A DNA stretch of 64,000 nt. Source: Saccoglossus kowalevskii (Eukaryota > Hemichordata > Enteropneusta > Harrimaniidae). The stretch spans positions 256,406 to 320,405 of the forward strand of contig NW_003137821.1 in NCBI RefSeq assembly GCF_000003605.2, read 5' to 3'. Shown one piece after another: positions 26,431-35,807 of the stretch. Position 1 is the stretch's first letter. Each line of letters starts with the position of its first letter. The translations under genes and the position numbers were made by a program. The notes beneath the pieces were generated by a model. The model was not told the DNA's origin. It saw only the letters and a list, made by a program, of their open reading frames with translations, and searched no databases.

Positions 26431-27535
26431 CATGCCAACAAGAAAACCAAGAGAATCCAGCTGGAATGATGTCGATATTCAGAAAGCAACTATGTGACAA
26501 AATCTATGAATACGCTACAAATGTTAGGGACCAGCAAACTTCTACATTTGGGGGAGCGAGGGGAGTAGTGGTTTGTGAAAACGTGTCTATCAAGCTTTGA
26601 ATACTCTAGACGCAACAAAGCCATTCTCTTTATCTATATAAATATTTATACATTCCAATGGCAGCCAATCAACGAGCACTGTAGACATCGATGTCATTTT
26701 AAAACATTCCCGTGTCATGCAATCAGCTAATAGAAACCTCTCGCTTTAGTTCGGACTGAGAAATTATAAATATTTATAGAAATGAGGGGAATGATTCTGT
26801 TGCGTTGAGAGTATAGTAGTATATTTACATCACCAACTTTATATTGCCCAGTATTAAATAATACCGTAGGCTGCGATACTCGCTTGCCTCAGGCTCGAAA
26901 CTGTGTAACTCGTGAGAAAAATACTACTCACGCCGTCGTTTCAGTTTTATTTTTAGTCAGTGCCAGCTAATGTTTTTAAAAGTGAAATTTATAGAAAAAA
27001 ACACTTTATAGTCACCCGCCCGGTCACGCTTGCGATCACAGTGCACAAACGTGCGGGTGTATGTGTGTCCCTACTGCTCGGAAACTATACTACCATGTAA
27101 ATGGGAATTATGTATATTTTTTGCAATTTTGGCAACTAGAAATATACAACGACACACACAAATAAAATTACTGGTCGCCAACCGCATCAACACGTGTACT
27201 GCATGAGGGTGGGTGGAATTGGTGTTCATTCTACAGTAAAATAAATATGTCATTATCGGTTTCAACATCCGGTACCAGTGACTCAACATGTTGTTGTTGT
27301 TGTAATGATCTTGTTATGGCAATGTTCGGTGTATTTCAAGTATCGCCAATTTGGGCAAATTTGTAACTTTGAGAACAATGGCAAGGTCGGACCTACAGGC
27401 CAGCACTATAGCACCGAACTGCATGTTCCGTTTGTATCTTTGTTTTTTAATTTTGAAATACGTTGACCGCAACCGTTTTTTAATTGACGAATAATGCGCA
27501 CATCTCCAGCTTCTGAAGACGACGTGTTGCCATGG

Positions 27536-27549
27536 TAACCATCCACTAC
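27536..27549. promoter_or_regulatory. Consensus RFX X-box
   Basis: GTTGCCATGGTAAC matches both X-box halves (GTNRCC and RGYAAC) exactly with a 2-bp spacer. It lies about 3.7 kb upstream of the predicted Myc exon 1. Confidence 0.4.
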
Positions 27550-30500
27550 AAGCAGACAGAACCCTAATGAAGAGCACGTTAATGCATGGGTGTGGCACCT
27601 CCCATCAGATTGGTTTATTTGTGTGAAGTTGCGATAAGATACCGATTCTCTGTAATCATGATCGATCTTCGTACTGGTGGCATTGGGAAGATTAGTCCTT
27701 GTTTTATCCCACGCATCTTCACACGAGGAATGTTTAACAGTTTAGCATCCCCATTCCTTTAAACTAATCAGGGAGAAAAAAATATCCCGGGAAAAACGAC
27801 CCCACGGACGGCTTGGACAAACGTTACATGTGTAACAAAATTGATACATCTTATGACGTTAACGCAATCAATTTGCCACACTGTATGTATGTAAGTACGC
27901 TTCCGTGCTTGATTTTAGATTTGCTTCGTAGATTTAGTTTTACGCCGTGTATAGAACGACTGATTTCACGGACGTTTAAAAATCGCGGTCCCAACCCGGG
28001 TTTTCAATCGTGTCACTCCGTTTTTTTACGGTGGAATAGATCATGAACAAACATACAGAGGGCATATAACCTCCTAAAGTAAATAGATTCAAACACACAC
28101 AGAACACAGCGTAGTCAGGTTATATACAACTCTGTTTTAATATTATAACTCCATTCAATTGCTATCAAAGTCCAGAGTTACGGTGCCCATGCATTGTGTT
28201 CTTCTGGTCTCAGCATCTGGTATGCCGGATTGCGTTGTTCTGAGCGTCTGGTACAACCGTGGGGGGTCCATTTTATAGCTCTTAGGGGATCCGTCGGTAG
28301 GGGAGTCTTTGAAATAAAACACCCGTGTCGTAAACTGCGTAGTTCGGTAATCCATATGGTCAGTTATAACATTAAAATTTATTAATTACCTAATTAACAT
28401 GAACAAATGATACGATTAATCAATGGAAGGATGGCAGCTGAGGAACTCACGGGTCATTTAATTTGGATACTAGTGTATAGTATGACTGTGAAGGCCCTTA
28501 GAAGATGGTCTTGAATAAAACAATTGTTTCATTTCGTTATTATAAACAATTTACTGCATGCAATGTTGTGGCTTGGTTTTCTTCCAGTTCCACGAAATGT
28601 GCCACGCTCTTTCTCGTGGATTCCAAATGGTGTGCTCCTACTAAGTTGCCTGGGCCAGACAAAATTTCCAGCGAACTACACTCTGGCAGATCCCCGCCAC
28701 GGTCACCAGTTGTCACCCAAGTGTCACAATCTACGAGCAGTTATCACAGAAAATAAATGTTGTATAATAAAGTTGAATCAAATCAGGGAACGGGAGTTTA
28801 TTTACGGAAAATTACGAAATACAAGTTTACGACGATCATTGTTATTACAACACCTTTTTTTATCACAAATATTTACCGAGCATCAACTCTTGCATCCCGT
28901 ATACAATAACCGCATAATGCGCATATCCGTTTTGAATTCTTTATGTTGCTGGTGAATATGTAAATCGTCGTAAGTCGTTTGACAACTAATGCTTTAATCG
29001 GATGCACAACTTCCTGGGACAATTTCCAGTTGTTGTGAACGCAAACTGCGAAAAGAGATTTGAGTTACTCCGGGAATAATCAATATTAGTGTATTAACTT
29101 TTTACAAAACGATAATACATTCAAATTTGAAACTGTAACAGCCATTTTAATTATGAGCATTAGCAAACTTCTTACTGAGTGCATTGTTATGCAAATTAGC
29201 AATTATCTCAGCTTCTTTTTAGTGCACATTCCAGAAAAAATAGCTCGTAGACGCTTTGACCTTTTGTTTTGAAATTTTCACAAATGATTGACAAGGTGTT
29301 TATCTTCTAAACGCCGTCGGGCATTGTTTTTAGTTGAATAGTGTTACAGCAATCGTACAGACAACTAGCCTGGGTGTTAATTTATGCATAAACTTGAAGT
29401 AGTGAAATTGGAGCTGCTGCCCTACAAAATTGACAACTGGTAGACATTTTTCAAGACGGCGCTTTCTTCATAGTAAACAGATGTACCCATAAACCAATTT
29501 TGACAGGAAACAGAAGCATGGTTTAGAAGCTAATTTTTTTAAATCACTTTTGACCAAAAAAGCACATTTTTGTGCATATTTCCAACTAGAGTGTCCAACA
29601 AAACTTTAAAATTCATACAATAAGCTTTCCGAAAATATATAGCTTTGTGGACAAGGGAGGTCATCTTGATTTCCTAATTAATTAATTAAAATACCTGTCA
29701 GGTAAACTGCATCTCTACCTTAAATCGAAAGAGCATACAAGCCAGAGAAAAGACACCCCCCCGGTCCCAACATTCAAACACACCCGACCCGACAGGTGCC
29801 TGGCTTCCGATTGCTTTATCGGTAGGAAATCGCCCAGGGTTTACAGGGAAACAGTCAGTGCATAGCGTATACGTAGTGTGGCACTCGTACCACAAAGCCC
29901 TGTTCTAGACAGCTTCTGATTGCACTTTGAGAATTGAAACTTTACCTGCGGGGCAAACATGGGTGTAACTACATGCAAACAAAAAGTGTGGATATATGAA
30001 ATCGCGATAAACCTTGTGATTAGAGATTCTGTTTGAACATACATGTGGTATAGGTACTTAGTAATTTACCGACGAAGGGACAACCTTTATACGAAGTCGT
30101 TGCTTATCGATAAACAGCGTGTCTGACAAGAGCTCAAACAAACTGTTAAAATTAAATATTATCACTCAACGACACTGACAGGGTGTCACTGATAATTTCG
30201 GCGATGACCCTGAAGACGAACCCAGCAGTTGGTTATTTTCCCGTGCAGTACTGGTGTTTATCCTTGCGTCGTACGCTAGCAGTGCTGCGGAAGAGGAACA
30301 CGTGTTCCTATTTTTATGAATGGACCACTCGTAATGTTAACGTGGCACCGTAGTAAAAATAAAAAAGACGCACATTGCGTGCCTACTTCTTAACATACAT
30401 GCATACACCTGTTGTGGGTTTCATGACTCTGGACTACCTCCAGAATTCATCGTCCATGACAAACTCTTGAATTTTGAAAAAACAAAACTTGTGTAGTATC

Positions 30501-30890
30501 GGAGAATTCGACTCGAATTCGAATATTCCAACAACCCACGACGCTGTATATAATTGCACATTGATTTGACACGCCATTTTGATAATTACACAGCCGGTGT
30601 TTGACTACTACTACTACTCGTTACTACATCCTGCCCTCTGTGCGAACCGGCTAGTATACATGTGTTTACCGCTGCACAGACGTTTCTATGGATTTGGGCA
30701 TGTTTCGGATGTATACTGCACGAAATTACTGATTACGCATGTATGTTGCGTACACGAATGTTGCGTACACACAGCCCTTCAAAGTCCTCCACTATTTCCA
30801 AAAAAAATGCGATTTTACTCTGAATAAATGCGTAAGATTGTCGAGTAAATTGATTGGTTAACGTAGTAATAAAGCAAGGTAGACAACGCG

Positions 30891-30973
30891 TAATTTGCAT
30901 AAAACACGCCTACTTTATTTCGCGGGCTACCGAAGTGGGCACTTTTATGCAAATTAGAAACTTTGCGCCAAAA
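30891..30973. promoter_or_regulatory. Myc upstream dyad: inverted octamers and an E2F site
   Basis: TAATTTGCATAAAA (30891-30904) and TTTTATGCAAATTA (30943-30956) form a perfect 14-bp inverted repeat 38 bp apart. Each arm contains an octamer (POU/Oct-type) motif. A consensus E2F site follows on the minus strand (TTTGGCGC within 30962-30973). The dyad lies about 300-370 bp upstream of the predicted Myc start region. E2F control of vertebrate MYC is well known; its use here is inferred. Confidence 0.4.
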
Positions 30974-31258
30974 TAGTTCCAAGAATCATTCCTGTTTAAC
31001 ACATAAACAAGATTTAAAATGCATTTTTGTTGTCAAAAAGAGAATATATCGCGTATTGTGTAGTTTTGTTGTCATTATGCGCGTAATATTTTGAAATTTA
31101 TATTATTTGCGTAAAAATGACCTTAGTATGAGCTGCCCTACGCGGATGAATACAGAATGTAACAGTTCATTTAGCGGGTTTTCCGGTCTACATTTATTAC
31201 GCCTACTCCAGCTTGGTGAATAAGCATTGACTGTGTGAGGGAGATACGTAGTATTTTC

Positions 31259-31306
31259 ATTCTACCTCCAGTTTTCTTGTGAAATAAGTCAAAATTCCGC
31301 TCCAAG
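31259..31306 (+). promoter_or_regulatory. Predicted Myc core promoter and non-coding exon 1
   Basis: An initiator match TCATTCT (31257-31263, A at 31259) is followed by a strong donor, CAAG|GTAAGC, with the intron starting at 31307. The next strong acceptor is TTTTTGCTAG at 31696-31705, three bases before the Myc ATG, giving a 399-bp intron in the 5' UTR. A non-coding first exon matches the classic vertebrate MYC layout. No convincing TATA box lies upstream, so the exact start site is a guess, while the donor is well supported. Confidence 0.5.
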
Positions 31307-31708
31307 GTAAGCACATTCGATAGAGCACACATGTTTATGCCCACCAATGAAATGTTTTTGTAGCATTCCGTTTTTAAGTTGTGAAATTCAGTGAAACAAG
31401 TTGCCGTCTGGCGACTCCCAGTGACTGGAGATTTAAATTCTTCACGCGTAACGTTTTACTCGCAGGTAGGGTTGCCAATGATGCCAGACTACGAACTTGG
31501 GGTTTATTGCGTCTGCTACCGAAGGTGAATAGTTCTTAGTGTAGCTGGCAGGGTGGATTTTAGTTTGTGTGTTTAGACTAGTTTTTACTAAATTCTAACT
31601 CGACTACAGTATGTTATCGCGTTCTTGTATGGACTTCCTCGTATGCTGCTGTAATAATTGAAATTTTTTCCATGGTCTGACGCGTCTCTCGTTTCTTTTT
31701 GCTAGGAA

Positions 31709-34359
31709 ATGCCAGAAATGGAACCAGAGCAACGTATTCAGTCTATATTGGATTACGACAAGTATCAGCCTTATTTTCTCGGGCACGACGAAAATGAGGA
31801 GTTTTACGGAGCTACGCATACACCGTCGCCGAGTGAGGACATTTGGAAGAAATTTGAGCTGCTTCCTACACCGCCTCGGAGTCCCGGTAGGCCTGCGCCG
31901 ATACCACTGCTCTCTGTCGTCGCAGAAGCCTTACAGCAAGTTTCAGAAACATTGGACGATGATAACCATACCCAGACATTCGTGTTTCCAGACCTTTCAA
32001 ATTTGAAATCGAACCTTATACAGGACTGCATGTGGAGCGGTGGAAATAACGGCACTCCAGAAGAAACTACGAAGGGAGAAACTACTCTGCCAGCGGCTAT
32101 TGCCGCTTGTTTGACCCCTCCCCCTCTGGATTACGCCGTTGCTGAATGTGTCGACCCTACTGCCGTATTTCCATACCCTCTGAACGACCCTAAGGATCAA
32201 CTTAGCGGACCATCGCAATCAGATTCAGGTAAATTCTATTTCTCTTGTTAAAACATCGATGCAACCCAGTGAATGAACGGGTGTTGCATTGTTTGGTAGC
32301 AATCGACGTCTGTGTTGCAACATGTCTCTAATATTGCTACAATTTTAACTAATGAATCTAATCAATGATAAGGCTGTACTGGAACGTCCACTAGTTTCCG
32401 CCCAGACACACATTTCGAAGGTTCAGAGACTAGTTGAAAAGCGGAGACCGTCAATGAATAATTCTTCACTTTTGTTGTTATAGTCTGATGATTCATGATT
32501 CGTTCATTTGGGCAGAAATCGAACAGCTGGAGTGGAGAGTCGTCGCATTTTTTTGTTCGTTCGTACACAAACGCTTTCTACAGTTTGTTTTACCACTGAA
32601 ACTAGTTACGTAACGAGGTGTTGGACGCCTTTTCACACCTCAGCTTGATTTTAAAAGCACTTGACCCCCCTTTGTCGTTAGATTAAGCGAGTCTCCCTGC
32701 TGATTTAGTTGCTATTTCCCGGCCATGCGATGACTAGACAACTGTTTAATATATCGATCTCGCATGGTAATAGTCTCTGCGACCCCGATTGCCCAACGCG
32801 CCGGAGCATATCGGCTGTTCTTGATTGCTCTGCGATTAGACAAATCGGAGAGATTTCGCAATACTAAAAGATAACAGACGTGTCTGTGTGGTGCACTGGG
32901 CATTCTTGCAGTATGTGGTAAACGGTATGCTGGACATAGCTGCACGTAGACTTAGTCCCGAGTTTAGCCGTGTGAAAAATCTGTATGGCGGGAATTTTAG
33001 TTGGATTGCTTGGTCTACGCGTAATACATGCCATACATGAAATTACGTTTTGACCGGCTAACACAATGACTAATTCGTCTCTTTATTTCACGCCACCAAC
33101 GGTGTGCTGTAAGTTGGAAAATGAGCATGTTTTCTATTATTCTGAAATCGTTTATGAGCTCATTAATTCAATGTAATGCATAATAAAACGTTCATTCATA
33201 ACGCGCCTTATTATAGAATGACATTTTGCTTGCATAAAATATTAGACTAATTTCTAAGATTTATTGTTGGCTCTAGGCAAAAATCTATATGCACAGTTTC
33301 ATATCATTTGAATGGTGGTACAGGACTCTCCTACTTGTGGTCATGTGTTAGAATGAATCTAGGGTCCTCTTAATTAAGCAATGCTTAATTAATGAATAAG
33401 TAATTAACTAAGTGAATTGTAGGTGTTAATCCATGGAAGTCAATAAACAAAAGCATTTGTTTGGATAAATTTGTTTATAAGCTTTTACTATGCTGCTGTC
33501 ATGCTGTTGTCATGCTGTTACAGTGTAAGAGGCCTGGATACGTAGTTTTTTTTTTATGTTCTTGTAGTCAATGATTTTGTCCAGTTTACTGTTCCCAATT
33601 ACCTGATGTAAACAGTGGACAAGTTTCATCATGTTGGGAGCTTGGACTGACTAGTTAACCTCTCTGACCCTAGGTCAGGCTCTACTTTACGTGCATGTCG
33701 GATTTTTTGAAAACTGTCAACCACTAATGAACTATTTTTTTTTTTTTTTTTAATTTACAGAAGAAGAAATTGATGTTGTTACTGTTGCAGAGAAATTACA
33801 ACAGCCACCAAAAAGAAAGGTTACAGCGCCAGCTACTCCTGCATCAAACACCGCCACTACCACTACCAATACTACAAGTAGTATCACTTTAAAGCGAGTT
33901 AGACCTAGTCATAACCATCATAATCATCATTCATACTCTACACCAGCCAAGAAAACAAAACAAGAACTGTCCATGGCAGAGTTGAAAGCACTGATGCAGC
34001 AGTCAAATGGAGGTCGTCGAACGCCAGGAAACAGCCGACCGGGCAGTCGTTCAAGCAGCAGACCTAGTTCTGATTCTGAGGACAATGATAAGCGTGCCAC
34101 GCATAATGTGCTGGAAAGGAAGAGAAGAAACGATTTAAAAACAAGTTTTTTGACTCTGAGAGACAATGTTCCAGAATTGGAGAATCAGGAGAGAGCACCA
34201 AAAGTTGTAATTCTTCGCAAAGCCACTGATCATATACAACAAATCACTGCCGATGAGCTACTCCTGGTAAAGGACAAAGAGGGCTTAAAAAAGCGAAATG
34301 TTATTCTTCTGGACAAACTTAACAGACTAAAAAACGATCTCAACTTTATGTTGTATTAG
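31709..34359 (+). CDS. MYC: Myc transcription factor (bHLH leucine zipper)
   Basis: Coding exons are 31709-32228 and 33761-34359, encoding 372 residues. The splice is AGATTCAG|GTAAAT to TTTACAG|AAG (phase 1) and yields SDSEEEIDVV, matching the acidic junction of vertebrate MYC. Domains in order: Myc box 0 (about 14-36, [10 protein letters not shown]); Myc box I with the phosphodegron LPTPPRSP (Thr54 and Ser58, equivalent to human Thr58 and Ser62, the GSK3/Fbw7 switch); the Myc box II core DCMWSG (106-111); [14 protein letters not shown] (147-160); a His-rich patch and NLS-like PAKKTK (235-240); basic helix-loop-helix about 283-335 with E-box-contacting His288, Glu292 and Arg296; and a zipper to the C terminus with heptad Leu ending in Met. 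The protein should pair with Max and bind CACGTG in the nucleus. It is shorter than human MYC, mainly between boxes II and the acidic region. The ATG lies 3 nt after the acceptor. TRIT1 follows on the same strand. Confidence 0.97.
32229..33760 (+). other. Myc intron 2
   Basis: A 1532-bp GT-AG intron. Its acceptor is preceded by a long T run (33734-33751). A small perfect inverted repeat, TTAATTAAGC / GCTTAATTAA with a 3-nt loop, lies at 33370-33392. Reading into the intron adds seven codons and stops, so an unspliced message would encode only a 180-residue N-terminal fragment with boxes 0-II and no DNA-binding domain. Confidence 0.85.
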
Positions 34360-34855
34360 AGCCTGCTTGGATACATTTATACAGATAAAATTGTATATTT
34401 TCAGTTTCAAGTGTTGCGTGATGTGATGTGTCGGGGGGGAGATAACTCACTAGCCAACTTTGTATATATTATTTGTTATATTTCTAACAAAACTGATAAA
34501 AAATACCTAATTATGATAAAAAAAAAACGTGTTTGCTTTATCATTGTATAAATTTGTAAATGAAGATTTTATATATTTAGTTTATTATAAAAAAGCAAAA
34601 ACACTGCCATTTTGAATTCGGTACTGCGAGTGTACTGTTTAGAAATAACGCTGGTTTGTTTAAATTACATGTAGAAACAAGCTGGCTCCCGTTTTGTCCT
34701 CTGACCCTTTGTTAACGTTGGTCTTTGTTGCGAGAAATATACATGAAGAATAAAATAAGTTTTCTAGCAAGGATATTAAATTGCCGAGCTGGGATGTCTA
34801 ATCTTGTGTTGTATATTTAAATTGTCAATAAAACTGCAAGTTTGTTTGAAGTTGA
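34360..34855 (+). terminator. Myc 3' UTR and polyadenylation site
   Basis: Two AATAAA signals occur, at 34749-34754 and 34827-34832. The second is followed by a GT-rich tract (34839-34865), typical of a cleavage site near 34850. The UTR is AT-rich, with ATTTA-type motifs around 34570-34585 and one Pumilio-type TGTATATA at 34461-34468, in keeping with an unstable message. Confidence 0.7.
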
Positions 34856-34859
34856 TTGT

Positions 34860-35645
34860 CATTGTCCTTTATCACAACAAAATTGGTTTAAAGTCCCTCT
34901 GCCTTTGTTCCTTTGTGATTCTGCTATGTGGAAAGTTGATTTGCATAAAGCCCGCCAAAATCATGATGGTTGATTGACATCTTTTTTAGGGTAAGGAATG
35001 CGTTTAATATTAATGAGATAGTTAAGCCTCGCCCACCAAATACTAGAATGTTCAGTAGTCATGACTGCAATAAGGGCATACAAGCTGGTCGAATAAAGCA
35101 ACTTTAGTCAATATGGAAATCTTCTCGAACGATTTATGCTACAAAATGCCAGTAGCATAACCTCTGAATGAACCCGTTTGATAGCGAAAAAAAACTCCCA
35201 TGTTATTCTTGACAAATGGCTTTTTGCTGGTTCCCTAGCAACGAGTGTCCACTGGTTGGAATGCTGCCAACCTATGAGTTTGCATTTTCCCATGCCCCTG
35301 TGATTATCCAGTGAATATTAACTTAACATGTTTGGAAAAGTACCAAATTAATGCAGACAGAGTATATAACTGAACTCCTATATGAACCTAATTATGCAAA
35401 TTTTCATGATTGCACAAGAGTTGCGGAGTTAGGCAACTACGAATCCGAGGATTTTGATTATATCTTTTGTGTTAATGTTTTTAAAATGTTGGAAAAATGG
35501 TTAGTAAAATAACCCTAGAAATTCTGAACATCAATTACATTGATAATTAATCTCAAAATCAGTCAAGTTTATACATTTTTTGGTTACTTGAGAGCTTGGG
35601 GAGCTTCAATTGAGAAATGCAATCGAGCTAGGTAGGCTACCTCGT
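34860..35645. other. Myc-TRIT1 intergenic spacer
   Basis: About 0.8 kb without coding potential. It contains ATTTGCATAAAGCCCGCC (from 34939), which resembles the octamer arm of the Myc upstream dyad. The TRIT1 start site must lie in its right part. I see no TATA box near the TRIT1 ATG. Confidence 0.5.
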
Positions 35646-35649
35646 TGAT

Positions 35650-35767
35650 ATGAATCATGGGTAATTACAATGGCGGCGCCCATGCGGGTGCTTCCCCGAT
35701 TGCCAGTATTGGTGATTTTAGGAGCTACTGGCACTGGGAAATCCAAACTGGCATTGGAATTAGGTAG
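35650..35767 (+). promoter_or_regulatory. Upstream ATGs before TRIT1
   Basis: If transcription starts left of 35650, two upstream frames precede the TRIT1 ATG: a 4-codon frame (ATG at 35650, TAA at 35662-35664) and an overlapping 36-codon frame (ATG at 35657, TAG at 35765-35767) in another phase. Either could damp TRIT1 translation. The start site is unknown, so this is conditional. Confidence 0.3.
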
Positions 35768-35807
35768 CAGATTCAATGGTGAAATCATCAGCGCAGATTC
35801 CATGCAG
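35670..35807 (+). CDS. TRIT1: TRIT1 coding exon 1
   Basis: Encodes 46 residues with the P-loop GATGTGKS and ends in ADSMQ. Donor CAG|GTAAAG, phase 0. The ATG at 35670 is followed by GCGGCGGC-like codons. No in-frame ATG lies nearby upstream. Confidence 0.93.

Larger units (their letters stand above)
19613..30880. other. Non-genic stretch immediately upstream of Myc
   Basis: No gene could be supported. Open frames such as 23901-24224, 24253-24615 and 28524-28955 carry no domain and lack good splice or codon-use support. A short (ATA)n stretch near 23597-23616, followed by ATTTTATTGCGCAAC, may be the 3' end of a minus-strand retroelement remnant. No element of the MITE families seen right of 38 kb was found. 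Confidence 0.5.

Noticed and set aside
31804-32055. Antisense open frames over Myc exons (also 33927-34166)
   Set aside because: They are mirror images of the real Myc exons, which have clear domains on the + strand.
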